A stretch of DNA of 64,000 bases, from contig NZ_KB898926.1 in assembly GCF_000377945.1 (NCBI RefSeq), forward strand, positions 1 to 64,000, written 5' to 3'. A program made the position numbers and the translations under genes. This document shows positions 29,329-37,562 of this stretch, one piece after another; within the stretch, counting starts at the first letter, position 1; each line of letters begins with the position of its first letter. The notes under the pieces were generated by a model, which worked only from the letters and a program-made list of their open reading frames with translations, was not told the DNA's origin and ran no database searches. This stretch comes from Thioalkalivibrio sulfidiphilus. GTDB lineage: Bacteria; Pseudomonadota; Gammaproteobacteria; Ectothiorhodospirales; Ectothiorhodospiraceae.

Positions 29329-29709
29329 CTAGTCTTCAGTGTAACGGACGCAGGCCCGCTCGGTTTCCCACAGGGTCAGCGCGTGCATGCGCCGGTGCGG
29401 GCCGTTGATTCTTGCCGCCATCTCCCGGAAGAACCAGGCGGCGATGTTCTCCGCCGTGGGATTGACCTCGGTGAAGGGCTCCAGTTCATTGAGATAGCGG
29501 TGGTCCAACCGCCCGGCGATCTCCCGGGCGATCTGCTTGATGTCCCGGAAGTCCATGCCCATGCCGATGTCGTCCAGGCGCGTGGCGATCACCTCGGCCT
29601 CCACCTTCCAGTTGTGACCGTGCATGCGCGCGCAGGCGCCGGGGTAGTCCCGCAGCGTGTGGGCGGAGGCGAAGTCGGTGAGGACCTTGAGGGTGTATTG
29701 GGCGGCCAT
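29329..29709 (-). CDS. queD: 6-carboxy-5,6,7,8-tetrahydropterin synthase
   Basis: 126 residues. Zinc ligands His17, His30 and His32 (SAHTLR, MHGHNW) and catalytic Cys26 are present. ATG 29709 ([10 protein letters not shown]) is chosen; the upstream in-frame ATG adds eight residues of AT-rich promoter. QueD turns dihydroneopterin triphosphate into carboxytetrahydropterin in preQ0 synthesis and uses the product of the adjacent folE2. Confidence 0.92.
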   Translation of the reverse strand: MAAQYTLKVLTDFASAHTLRDYPGACARMHGHNWKVEAEVIATRLDDIGMGMDFRDIKQIAREIAGRLDHRYLNELEPFTEVNPTAENIAAWFFREMAARINGPHRRMHALTLWETERACVRYTED

Positions 29710-29734
29710 GTTTACAATGTAATAACTTAGCAAA

Positions 29735-31657
29735 TTACTTGGAGATTACCCGAGTGGGCGCGGACTGGCAATCGTCACGCCCGGACCGGGACGGTACGTC
29801 GTCCAGGCGCGCGCGCACGGCCGCGAGGATGCCCTCGGCATCCAGGCCGGCCTCGGAGAGCAGTTCTTCCCGGCTGCCGTGATCCTGGAAACGGTCCGGC
29901 AGGCCCAGGTGCAGCAGGGGCACGCTGATGCCCCGGGCGGACAGGCTCTCGGCCACGGCGCTGCCGGCGCCGCCGGCCACCACGTTGTCCTCCAGGGTCA
30001 CCAGCAGGTCGTGGCCCTCGGCCATCTCCCGCACCAGGGCCTCGTCCAGGGGCTTGACGAAGCGCATGTTGACCACCGTGGCATCCAGGGGTTCCGCCGC
30101 CGCCAGCGCCGCCGGCAGCACGGCGCCGAAGGCCAGCAGGGCGACGCTCCGGCCCTTGCGGCGCAGTTGCGCCTTGCCCACGGGCAGGGTGTCCAGGCCC
30201 GGATCGATGGCCGCGCCCGGTCCCTTGCCTCGGGGGTAGCGCACCGCCGCCGGGCCGTCCAGGTGAAAGCCGGTGCTCAGCATGCGCCGGCACTCGTCCT
30301 CGTCGGCGGGGGCCATGACGGTCAGGTTGGGCACGCAGCGCAGGTAGCTCAGGTCGAAGCTGCCCGCGTGGGTGGGGCCGTCGGGCCCCACCACGCCGGC
30401 CCGGTCGATGGCCAGCAGCACCGGTAGGTTCTGGATGGCGATGTCGTGGATCAGCTGGTCGTAGGCCCGCTGCAGGAAGGTGGAGTAGATGGCCACCACC
30501 GGCTTGAGCCCGTCGCAGGCCATGCCGGCGGCCACGGTCAGGGCGTGCTGCTCGGCGATGCCCACGTCGTGATAACGCTCGGGGAAACGCTGGGAGAATT
30601 CCACCAGCCCGGAGCCCTCGCGCATGGCCGGGGTGATGCCCACCAGGCGCGCATCGGCCTCGGCCATGTCGCAGAGCCACTGGCCGAACACCTGGGTGTA
30701 GCTGGGGCTGGAGGGCGCCTTGCCGGCGGCCAGTCCCTGGCTGGGATCGAACTGCCCCACGCCGTGGTAGCCGCAGGGGTCCTGCTCGGCGGGCGCGTAG
30801 CCGTGGCCCTTGCGGGTGACCACGTGCAGCAGGCGCGGGCCGGGCAGGGCGCGCAGGTTCTTCAGGGTCTTCACCAGGGACGGCAGGTCGTGGCCGTCGA
30901 TGGGCCCGTAGTAGTTGAAGCCCAGCTCCTCGAACAGGGTGCCGGGCACGATCATGCCCTTCATGTGCTCCTCGGCGCGGCGCATGAACTCGCGCATGGG
31001 GGGCATGTGGTCCAGCACCCGCTTGCTGCCCTCGCGCACCGTGGAATAGACCTTGCCCGAGAGCAGGCGCGCCAGGTAGTTGTTCATGGCGCCCACGTTG
31101 GGGGAGATGGACATCTCGTTGTCGTTGAGCACCACCAGCAAGTTGGCCTTCTGGTCGCCGGCGTGGTTCAGGGCCTCGAAGGCCATGCCCGCGGTCATGG
31201 CGCCGTCGCCGATGATGGCCACCGCGTGGCGGTCCTCGCCCAGCTGCCGGGCGGCCAGGGCCATGCCCAGGGCGGCGCTGATGGAGGTGCTGGAATGGCC
31301 CACGCCGAAGGTGTCGTAGGGGCTCTCGGCGCGCTTGGGAAAGCCGGCCAGGCCACCCTTCCTGCGCAGGCCGGGCATGGCCTCGCGGCGGCCGGTGAGG
31401 ATCTTGTGGGGGTAGCTCTGGTGGCCCACGTCCCAGACCAGGCGGTCGTCGGGGGTGTTGAACACGTAGTGCAGGGCGATGGTCAGCTCCACCGTGCCCA
31501 GGTTGGAGGCCAGGTGCCCGCCGGTGCTGGAGACCGACTCCAGCAGAAAGGCGCGCAGTTCCCCCGCCAGGGCCTGCAGCTCGGCTGCGGGCAGTTCACG
31601 CAGATCCGAGGGCGACCCGATGCGGGACAACAGGGGATAGGACTCAGGCTGGCTCAT
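29735..31657 (-). CDS. dxs: 1-deoxy-D-xylulose-5-phosphate synthase
   Basis: About 640 residues. The thiamine diphosphate site [18 protein letters not shown], the pyrimidine domain [19 protein letters not shown] and the [12 protein letters not shown] motif are present. It condenses pyruvate with glyceraldehyde 3-phosphate, the entry step of the MEP isoprenoid pathway. The start [10 protein letters not shown] (31657) is chosen over an in-frame ATG 10 codons upstream. It is the last gene of xseB-ispA-dxs. Confidence 0.97.
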   Translation of the reverse strand: MSQPESYPLLSRIGSPSDLRELPAAELQALAGELRAFLLESVSSTGGHLASNLGTVELTIALHYVFNTPDDRLVWDVGHQSYPHKILTGRREAMPGLRRKGGLAGFPKRAESPYDTFGVGHSSTSISAALGMALAARQLGEDRHAVAIIGDGAMTAGMAFEALNHAGDQKANLLVVLNDNEMSISPNVGAMNNYLARLLSGKVYSTVREGSKRVLDHMPPMREFMRRAEEHMKGMIVPGTLFEELGFNYYGPIDGHDLPSLVKTLKNLRALPGPRLLHVVTRKGHGYAPAEQDPCGYHGVGQFDPSQGLAAGKAPSSPSYTQVFGQWLCDMAEADARLVGITPAMREGSGLVEFSQRFPERYHDVGIAEQHALTVAAGMACDGLKPVVAIYSTFLQRAYDQLIHDIAIQNLPVLLAIDRAGVVGPDGPTHAGSFDLSYLRCVPNLTVMAPADEDECRRMLSTGFHLDGPAAVRYPRGKGPGAAIDPGLDTLPVGKAQLRRKGRSVALLAFGAVLPAALAAAEPLDATVVNMRFVKPLDEALVREMAEGHDLLVTLEDNVVAGGAGSAVAESLSARGISVPLLHLGLPDRFQDHGSREELLSEAGLDAEGILAAVRARLDDVPSRSGRDDCQSAPTRVISK

Positions 31658-31729
31658 CAGGGGCTTGCACGACGGGAAAGGGGTCAATTATCGACCCCGC
31701 CGGGGGAGTCATGCAAGAAATGGGGGAGG

Positions 31730-31812
31730 CGTGAGGGGATAGTGTAAGGCGTAAGGGGGAGACGTGAGGAGTAGGGGTTTTGCGCCTCGCGCCTGTCCCC
31801 TCTCCCCTCACG
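31730..31812. repeat. inverted pair of GTGAGGG/GTAAGGG units between ispA and dxs
   Basis: The left arm (31730 to about 31776) contains CGTGAGGGGATA, GTAAGGCGTAAGGGG and GTGAGGAGTAGG. The right arm (about 31782-31812) contains CGCCTCGCGCC and TCCCCTCTCCCCTCACG. It ends 1 base before the ispA stop codon (31814), like other elements of this type. Confidence 0.65.
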
Positions 31813-31813
31813 A

Positions 31814-32713
31814 TCAGTGAATGCGCTCGACGATATACCGGGCGATCCAGCGTAGCAGGTCCGCCTCTGCTCCGAAGCCCTCCAGGGCGCCCAGTGCCTG
31901 ATCCACCAGTTGGCGGGCAGTCTGGCGGGATTCCTCCAGGCCGATCAGGGCGGGGTAGGTGGGCTTGTTCAGGGCCTGGTCGGCCCCCTGGGTCTTGCCC
32001 AGGGTCGCGGTGTCGCCCTCCACGTCCAGGATGTCGTCGCGGATCTGGAAGGCCAGGCCCACGCACTTGGCGAAGCGGTCCAGGTTCTCCAGGCGGGCCT
32101 CGTCCACCTCGGGCGCGCTCAGGGCCCCGAGCAGGACGCTGGCGCGGATCAGGGCACCGGTCTTGTGCACGTGCATGTCTTCCAGCTGGGCGATGTCCAG
32201 CTGCTTGCCCACCGAGCCCAGGTCGATGGCCTGGCCGCCGGCCATGCCCCGGGACCCGGCGGCACGAGCCAGGGTTTCCATCATGCGCAGGCGCCGGGCC
32301 GGGTCGTCGAGCATGTCCGGGTCCATGGACAGGATCTGGAAGGCCAGGGCCTGCATGGCGTCGCCGGCCAGGATGGCCATGGCCTCGTCGAAGGCCTTGT
32401 GGCAGGTGGGCTTGCCACGGCGCAGGTCGTCGTTGTCCATGGCCGGCAGGTCGTCGTGGATCAGGGAGTAGACGTGAATCAGCTCCACGGCGCAGGCCGG
32501 GCCGTCCAGCCGCTCGGGCGCCACGCCCAAGGCTTGGCCTGCGCCATAGACCAGCACCGGCCGCACCCGCTTGCCGCCGCCCAGTGCCGAATAGCGCATG
32601 GCCTCGTGCAGGCGGGCGGGGTGGGTGGTCTCGGAAGGGATCCAGCGGTCCAGGGCCTGTTCCAGGCGCGCCCGCAGGGCGGAGATGTGCTGTTCCATGT
32701 TTGTCGGGTTCAT
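31814..32713 (-). CDS. ispA: farnesyl diphosphate synthase (polyprenyl synthetase family)
   Basis: 299 residues with both aspartate-rich motifs: DDLPAMDND (first) and DDILDVEGD (second), and [13 protein letters not shown]. It condenses isopentenyl and dimethylallyl diphosphate to farnesyl diphosphate. The start overlaps the xseB stop by 4 bases; an alternative ATG lies five codons further in. It belongs to the conserved xseB-ispA-dxs operon. Confidence 0.96.
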   Translation of the reverse strand: MNPTNMEQHISALRARLEQALDRWIPSETTHPARLHEAMRYSALGGGKRVRPVLVYGAGQALGVAPERLDGPACAVELIHVYSLIHDDLPAMDNDDLRRGKPTCHKAFDEAMAILAGDAMQALAFQILSMDPDMLDDPARRLRMMETLARAAGSRGMAGGQAIDLGSVGKQLDIAQLEDMHVHKTGALIRASVLLGALSAPEVDEARLENLDRFAKCVGLAFQIRDDILDVEGDTATLGKTQGADQALNKPTYPALIGLEESRQTARQLVDQALGALEGFGAEADLLRWIARYIVERIH

Positions 32714-32973
32714 TCGCCGTCCCCATCCTCGGCATCAGGCGTATCCAGGGGCACTTCTTCCCCCTCACCGGTGAGCAGGCGCACCTTCTGCTCCGCCGCC
32801 TGCAGGGCCTGCTGGCACTGACGCGCCAGGGCGATGCCCCGCTCGAACTCGGCCAGGGAGGCCTCCAGGCTCAGTTCGCCCTGTTCCATGCGTTCAACCA
32901 GGGCCTCCAGTTCCCCCAGGGCCTGCTCGAAATCCGCCGGTGCGGAAGGTGCGTTTTTCTTGGCCAAGGTCAA
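32710..32973 (-). CDS. xseB: exonuclease VII small subunit
   Basis: 87 residues with the family core [35 protein letters not shown], plus an acidic C-terminal tail. XseB wraps around XseA to form exonuclease VII, which degrades single-stranded DNA. The xseA gene is not in the window. It is the first gene of the ispA-dxs operon and overlaps ispA by 4 bases. Confidence 0.95.
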   Translation of the reverse strand: MTLAKKNAPSAPADFEQALGELEALVERMEQGELSLEASLAEFERGIALARQCQQALQAAEQKVRLLTGEGEEVPLDTPDAEDGDGE

Positions 32974-33133
32974 TCTCCGCTAAAAGGGTCTAGAGTATAA
33001 AGAAAGGGTCTCGGCATGACAGCCGGGCAGGCCCGGGCTTGAAATCAGGCCCGAATGCCACCAAGGAATCGGATGGCTTGTGAAGTCTCCTCTGCAAGTC
33101 CCCTCGGGACCGGCCGGAATGGGCCGTTGCCTG

Positions 33134-33162
33134 TTGACAGTGATTTAGACTTGGTCTAATTT
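33134..33162 (+). promoter_or_regulatory. sigma-70 promoter of the rubrerythrin gene
   Basis: A perfect TTGACA (33134-33139) and TAATTT (33157-33162) are spaced by 17 bases. An inverted repeat TTAGAC-TTG-GTCTAA (33145-33159) sits across the spacer and -10 box, so a repressor bound there would block the polymerase. Confidence 0.8.
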
Positions 33163-33194
33163 ATCGGCACGATTTAGAACGATTCTAAATCGTG
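33143..33194 (+). promoter_or_regulatory. two tandem PerR/Fur-like operator sites
   Basis: Site 1 (33145-33159) is TTAGACTTGGTCTAA. Site 2 (33168-33194) is a perfect palindrome with 12-base arms around CGA; its core TTAGAACGATTCTAA fits the 7-1-7 PerR pattern (TTATAATNATTATAA) at most positions. The two cores are about 28 bases apart and overlap the -10 box and the transcript start. Peroxide-responsive control is inferred from the operator shape and the downstream genes. Confidence 0.65.
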
Positions 33195-33236
33195 CGTTTT
33201 CCCACTCAACCCACAGTTTGAAGATGGAGAACCACT

Positions 33237-33656
33237 ATGGAACTCAAAGGCAGCAAGACCGAGCAGAGCCTGAAGGAGGCCTTTGCTGGCGAATCCCAGG
33301 CCAACCGCCGTTACCTGTACTTCGCATCCAAGGCTGACGTGGAAGGCTATAACGACGTCGCCACCGTGTTCCGCTCCACCGCCGAAGGTGAGACCGGCCA
33401 CGCCCACGGCCACCTGGAATACCTGGAAGCCTGCGGCGACCCCGCCACCGGCCTGCCCTTCGGCAGCACCGAGGCCAACCTGAAGACCGCCATCGCCGGC
33501 GAGACCCACGAGTACACCGACATGTACCCGGGCATGGCCAAGACCGCCCGTGAAGAGGGTTTCGACGAAGTGGCCGACTGGTTTGAGACCCTGGCCAAGG
33601 CCGAGCGCTCTCACGCCAACCGCTTCCAGAAGGCCCTGGATTCCCTGGGCTCCTAA
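33237..33656 (+). CDS. rubrerythrin without a rubredoxin domain
   Basis: 139 residues, the ferritin-like di-iron domain alone. Metal ligands are visible: Glu19, the ExxH pair Glu52/His55, Glu89, Glu92 and the second ExxH pair Glu123/His126. The C-terminal CxxC rubredoxin domain of classical rubrerythrin is absent, as in sulerythrin-type proteins. The likely role is hydrogen peroxide reduction, with electrons perhaps from the next gene product (inference). A strong promoter with two PerR-like operators precedes it and a hairpin terminator follows, so it may be expressed above its neighbours. Confidence 0.93.
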   Translation: MELKGSKTEQSLKEAFAGESQANRRYLYFASKADVEGYNDVATVFRSTAEGETGHAHGHLEYLEACGDPATGLPFGSTEANLKTAIAGETHEYTDMYPGMAKTAREEGFDEVADWFETLAKAERSHANRFQKALDSLGS

Positions 33657-33667
33657 GCGGCACCCGC

Positions 33668-33698
33668 CAGGGCCGGTTCGCCGGCCCTGGTTTTTTCC
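33668..33698 (+). terminator. terminator/attenuator after rubrerythrin
   Basis: A GC-rich hairpin GCCAGGGCCGGTTCGCCGGC with a closing CCTGG is followed by TTTTTT. It lies 40 bp before the Fe-S gene, so partial read-through is likely. Confidence 0.85.
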
Positions 33699-33739
33699 CC
33701 TACAGAATTCATCCAAGGCAGCCAGCAAGAGAGGCCGAG

Positions 33740-35083
33740 ATGTCCGCACCGATTGAAGGTCAGAGAGAAGGAAGCCTGGAAGCGCCCACCCGTCACCCCC
33801 TCAATTGGCGCGACCCGGAGTTCTACAACGAGGAATCCCTGTTCACTGAACTGGAGCGGGTGTTCGACATCTGCCACGGTTGCCGCCGTTGCGTGAGCCT
33901 ATGCAATTCCTTCCCCACCTTGTTCGACTTGGTGGACGAATCCGAGACCATGGAAGTGGACGGCGTGGCCAAGGAGGACTACTGGAAGGTGGTGGATCAC
34001 TGCTACCTGTGTGATCTGTGCTACCTGACCAAATGCCCCTACGTGCCCCCGCACCCGTGGAACCTGGACTTCCCCCACGTGATGCTGCGCGCCAAGGCCG
34101 TGCGCTACAAGAAGGAAGGCGCCAAGGCGAGCCACAAGCTCATGTCCTCCACCGACACGGTCGGCAAGCTCGCCGGCATCCCGGTGGTGGCCCAGGCGGT
34201 CAACGCCGCCAACAAGATGAAGCCGGTGCGCAAGGTGCTGGACAAGGTGATGGGCGTGCATCCCGACGCCATCCTGCCCGAGTACCACAGCAACACCGGG
34301 CGCAAGCGTCTGAAGAACCACAGCTCCAGTAACACGCCCGAGGCCGTGGGCCGGACCCGGGGCCAGGTGGCCCTGTTCGCCACCTGCTACGGCAACTACA
34401 ACGAGCCGCACATCGTCGAGGACCTGGTCAAGGTCTTCGAGCACAACGGCATCCCCGTGACGCTCGCCGAGAAGGAGCGCTGCTGCGGCATGCCGAAGCT
34501 CGAGCTGGGTGACCTGGAGGCCGTCGAAGACGCCAAGAACCACAACATCCCGGTGCTGGTGAAGGCCATCGACGCGGGCTACGACATCGTCGCCCCGGTG
34601 CCCTCCTGCGTGCTCATGTTCAAGCAGGAACTGCCGCTCATGTACCCGAATGATCCGGACGTGCAGAAGGTCAAGGCGCACATCTTCGATCCCTTCGAGT
34701 ACCTGATGATCCGGCAGAAGGAAGGCAAGATGAACACCGAGTTCAAGGAAAAGCTCGGCAAGATCGCCTACCACGCCTCCTGCCACCTGCGCGTGCAGAA
34801 CATCGGCCTGAAGACCCGCGAGGCCCTGGAACTGGTGCCCGGCACCGAGATCGACGTGATCGAGCGCTGCTCCGGCCACGACGGTACCTACGCGGTGAAG
34901 AGCGAGTTCCACGAGATCTCCATGAAGATCTGCCGCCCGGTGGTGAGCCGGGTGCAGAAGGCCGAGGCGGATCACTACTCCAGTGACTGCCCCATGGCCG
35001 GCCACCAGATCGAGAACGGCCTGGACGGCGACATGGCCCCAGAGCATCCGCTGACCCTGCTGCGCAAGGCCTACGGTCTGTAA
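33740..35083 (+). CDS. GlpC/HdrD-like iron-sulfur oxidoreductase subunit
   Basis: 447 residues. Two 4Fe-4S motifs near the N-terminus (CHGCRRCVSLC at about 45-55 and CYLCDLCYLTKCP at about 88-100) are followed by two CCG-type cysteine-rich domains (RCCGMPKLELG and ASCHLR...CSGHDG). The layout matches the GlpC and heterodisulfide reductase subunit family, which passes electrons from Fe-S clusters to quinone- or thiol-linked partners. Its position between rubrerythrin and an EncFtn-like ferritin suggests it supplies electrons for peroxide reduction or iron handling (inference). Confidence 0.85.
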   Translation: MSAPIEGQREGSLEAPTRHPLNWRDPEFYNEESLFTELERVFDICHGCRRCVSLCNSFPTLFDLVDESETMEVDGVAKEDYWKVVDHCYLCDLCYLTKCPYVPPHPWNLDFPHVMLRAKAVRYKKEGAKASHKLMSSTDTVGKLAGIPVVAQAVNAANKMKPVRKVLDKVMGVHPDAILPEYHSNTGRKRLKNHSSSNTPEAVGRTRGQVALFATCYGNYNEPHIVEDLVKVFEHNGIPVTLAEKERCCGMPKLELGDLEAVEDAKNHNIPVLVKAIDAGYDIVAPVPSCVLMFKQELPLMYPNDPDVQKVKAHIFDPFEYLMIRQKEGKMNTEFKEKLGKIAYHASCHLRVQNIGLKTREALELVPGTEIDVIERCSGHDGTYAVKSEFHEISMKICRPVVSRVQKAEADHYSSDCPMAGHQIENGLDGDMAPEHPLTLLRKAYGL

Positions 35084-35114
35084 GGCGGGAAACGACGAGC
35101 AAAGGAGAAGACAG

Positions 35115-35420
35115 ATGGCGAACGAAGGCTATCACGAGCCCATCGAGGAGCTGAGCGACGAGACCCGAGACATGCACCGGGCGATCGTCTCCCTGATGGA
35201 AGAACTCGAGGCGGTGGACTGGTATCAGCAGCGCATCGATGCCTGCAAGGACGAGGAACTCAAGGCGATCCTCGCCCACAACCGGGACGAGGAAAAGGAA
35301 CACGCCGCCATGGTGCTGGAGTGGATCCGTCGTCGCGACAAGACCTTCGACAAGGAGCTGCGCGACTACCTGTTCACCGACAAGCCCATCACCGGCCTGG
35401 AACACGAACACAAGGGCTGA
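35115..35420 (+). CDS. EncFtn-like ferritin without an encapsulin partner
   Basis: 101 residues closely resembling encapsulated ferritin EncFtn from Rhodospirillum rubrum: MEELEAVDWY, then ILAHNRDEEKEHAAMVLEW. The ferroxidase residues align as Glu30, Glu60 and His63, with Trp36 and Tyr37 also kept. EncFtn works as an annular decamer that oxidises Fe(II) and normally carries a C-terminal tag that loads it into an encapsulin shell. Here the protein ends shortly after TDKPITGLEHEHKG with no obvious tag, and no encapsulin gene is in the window. The next gene encodes a DUF3501 protein. Confidence 0.85.
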   Translation: MANEGYHEPIEELSDETRDMHRAIVSLMEELEAVDWYQQRIDACKDEELKAILAHNRDEEKEHAAMVLEWIRRRDKTFDKELRDYLFTDKPITGLEHEHKG

Positions 35421-35495
35421 GGGCTGCCGAGCAGCGCCGATCGAACGGCCGGCCCGGAAGCGCCCTGGCCCCAAAGCCAACAATGAGGTGATTTC

Positions 35496-36083
35496 ATGAT
35501 GGACAAGCTGACCCGAGACGATCTGTATTCCCTGGAGAAGTATGCCGAGGTGCGCCCCCAGTTCCGCGCCGAGGTGATGAAGCACAAGCGTGACCGCATC
35601 GTCCCGGTGGGTCCCAACGTGACCCTGCATTTCGAAGACCGGCTGACCATGCAGTACCAGATCCAGGAGATGCTGCGGGCCGAGCGTATCTACGAGTCCG
35701 AGGGCATCATGGAGGAGCTGGAGGCCTACAATCCCCTGATCCCCGACGGCAGCAACTTCAAGGCCACCATGATGGTGGAATTCGATGACGTGGAAGAGCG
35801 CAAGGTCGCCCTGGCCAGGCTCATCGGCATCGAGGACAAGACCTGGGTGCAGGTCAGCGGCTTTGACAAGGTCTATGCCATTGCCGACGAGGACATGGAG
35901 CGGGACACCGAGGAGAAGACCTCCTCCGTGCACTTCATGCGCTTCGAGCTGACCCCCGAGATGGTCAATGCCGTCAAGTCCGGGGCCGCCATCAGCGTCG
36001 GTATCGACCATGACAACTACCGCCACCAGGTGGAACCCCTGCCCCAGGGTATTCGTGATTCTCTCGCCAAGGATCTGGCATAA
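35496..36083 (+). CDS. DUF3501-family protein
   Basis: 195 residues. It begins MMDKLTRDDLYSLEKYAEVRP and has the family segment HKRDRIVPVGPNVTLHFEDRLTMQYQIQEMLRAERI, followed by a predicted beta-rich C-terminal half. There is no signal peptide and no known catalytic motif. DUF3501 genes are regularly found with rubrerythrin and the GlpC-like Fe-S protein, as here, suggesting a shared peroxide/iron pathway. The biochemical role is unknown. A terminator follows. Confidence 0.85.
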   Translation: MMDKLTRDDLYSLEKYAEVRPQFRAEVMKHKRDRIVPVGPNVTLHFEDRLTMQYQIQEMLRAERIYESEGIMEELEAYNPLIPDGSNFKATMMVEFDDVEERKVALARLIGIEDKTWVQVSGFDKVYAIADEDMERDTEEKTSSVHFMRFELTPEMVNAVKSGAAISVGIDHDNYRHQVEPLPQGIRDSLAKDLA

Positions 36084-36112
36084 AAAACTGTGGTGATTGG
36101 AGCACTGGAAGT

Positions 36113-36137
36113 CGGGGCCGTAAGGCCCCGTTTTTTT
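36113..36137 (+). terminator. terminator of the rubrerythrin-DUF3501 cluster
   Basis: The hairpin CGGGGCCGTAAGGCCCCG is followed by seven T residues. Confidence 0.9.
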
Positions 36138-36143
36138 GTGTCA

Positions 36144-36178
36144 GTACTTTGTACTTTGTGCTTTGTACTTTGTGCTTT
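36144..36178. repeat. single array of GTACTTT/GTGCTTT heptads
   Basis: Five head-to-tail 7-base units (GTACTTT x2, GTGCTTT, GTACTTT, GTGCTTT) lie between a terminator and the 3' end of the convergent 36220 gene. No inverted partner arm was found. Confidence 0.7.
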
Positions 36179-36219
36179 GTGTATGGCTTGGGCAAAGACC
36201 TGCCGAGGACGGGTAGTGA

Positions 36220-36882
36220 TCAGGCGCGCTGGCGCGGTTTCATGCCGTGCTGGATGAGTCCCTGCAGCAACAGGTAGAGCAGCAGCCCATTGACCATGTG
36301 CCAGAGGAAATGGGTGCCGAAGGGCAGGGCGTTGCAGAGGAACAGGTCCGCGATACGAAACCCCAGGGACAGGGCGAACAGGCCGCTGCACAGGAGCAGG
36401 CGTTGCCACAGGGGATGCCTCCAGAGATGCAGCCACGCGGCCATGCCGAGCAGGAACAGCAGTACCGGCAGGTAGCCCACGGACTCGTTCAGAGCCCCCG
36501 CCGGCAGGATGCCCATGGTTGCCAGGGTCACGAGCTGGTAGAGGACGACCACGCCCAGGATCCCAAGCCAGGAAAGACCCGCGATGCGCCACAGGAAGCT
36601 GACGAGAAAGGTGTGGATGAACACCACGATGGGACCCGCATCCAGCAGGTAGGCCCAAGGCGCGGCCACGGTATGCCAGAGCAGACTGCCGACGCCGATC
36701 ACGGCCACCAGCACGATCAGCGTCCCGATGTCCGGCTGGGACTTCCAGGAGGTGCCGGGCTGCCTGCGCCACGCACGCCAGGCCATCCAGGCGGCGATGA
36801 GGAAGGCGGCATTGGTGATGGCGTTGAGGGGCTCGGCCCAGAGCCCTTCGGCGCTTCGCTCGCAATATTCCGGCAGTCTCAT
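36220..36882 (-). CDS. CREST/ceramidase-like integral membrane protein
   Basis: 220 residues and about seven membrane segments. Conserved polar residues typical of the CREST superfamily (alkaline ceramidases, PAQR receptors) are visible: YCERSAEGLWAEPLNAITNAAF at the start, GSLLWHTVAAPWAYLLDAG, and FLWHMVNGLLLY at the end, consistent with a metal-dependent amidase. The substrate is unknown. The start at 36882 (MRLPEYCER) is the family start; the longer frame upstream overlaps the preceding gene. Confidence 0.75.
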   Translation of the reverse strand: MRLPEYCERSAEGLWAEPLNAITNAAFLIAAWMAWRAWRRQPGTSWKSQPDIGTLIVLVAVIGVGSLLWHTVAAPWAYLLDAGPIVVFIHTFLVSFLWRIAGLSWLGILGVVVLYQLVTLATMGILPAGALNESVGYLPVLLFLLGMAAWLHLWRHPLWQRLLLCSGLFALSLGFRIADLFLCNALPFGTHFLWHMVNGLLLYLLLQGLIQHGMKPRQRA

Positions 36883-36913
36883 GCCGCAGTAGAAGGGTGG
36901 TGAGACGTGCGGG

Positions 36914-37411
36914 CTAAAGGACCAGCTTCTCCTTGATCTTGTCCACGCCCGCCTTGGCGCAGGCATCATCCACCTCACCGCTCGGTCCACCGGACACACC
37001 GATGCCGCCGACGATGGACCCGGCCTGTTCGATCAGCACGCCGCCGCCGAGCACCACCACGCCGGGCAGGTCGCGGATGCCGCTGGAAGGCTGGCCTGGC
37101 TGGGAGATGTCCATCAGGTCGGTGGTGTTGGTGCGAAAGCTCACTGCCGTCCAGGCCTTGCCGATGGCCGTGTCAGGGGTGTGGGCGCCGGCGAAACGAT
37201 CGCGCAGAAGCACCTGGACATTGCCGCCACGGTCCACCACCGCAACGGCCACCTGGACGTTCTGGCCGCGGCAGTGCTCGAGGGCCGCCTGTGCGGCCTC
37301 CAGGGCCACTTCGGGAATCAGCACGGGGTAACTGAAGGTGCCCCGTTCCTGGGCAATAACAGATGTTGATGCCACGGCCGCCAGGGCGGCTGAGATCAGC
37401 AGGGTGCGCAT
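36914..37411 (-). CDS. periplasmic GlcG/HbpS-family protein
   Basis: About 165 residues with a signal peptide (MRTLLISAALAAVASTSVIAQE). The GlcG/HbpS core includes ALEHCRGQNVQVAVAVVDRGGN, DTAIGKAWTAVSFRTNT and LPGVVVLGGGVLIEQAGSIVGGIGVSGG. HbpS binds haem or iron as an octamer, while other members may bind small organic acids. The stop codon lies within a GCGGGCTA motif also found in the 50190-50274 repeat. Confidence 0.85.
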   Translation of the reverse strand: MRTLLISAALAAVASTSVIAQERGTFSYPVLIPEVALEAAQAALEHCRGQNVQVAVAVVDRGGNVQVLLRDRFAGAHTPDTAIGKAWTAVSFRTNTTDLMDISQPGQPSSGIRDLPGVVVLGGGVLIEQAGSIVGGIGVSGGPSGEVDDACAKAGVDKIKEKLVL

Positions 37412-37562
37412 CATGGTCCTATCCTCCTCGTCGCCGGCAGGTGTCGGCGCATGCCAGGGAGTCTAGTCCCGATGATTACGGGCATCGCCGCATTGTGCGG
37501 GATTGTGAACGCTTACCACGGGTTACTTGATGCAAGTCAATTAGTGTGGCGGGCGGTGGAAC

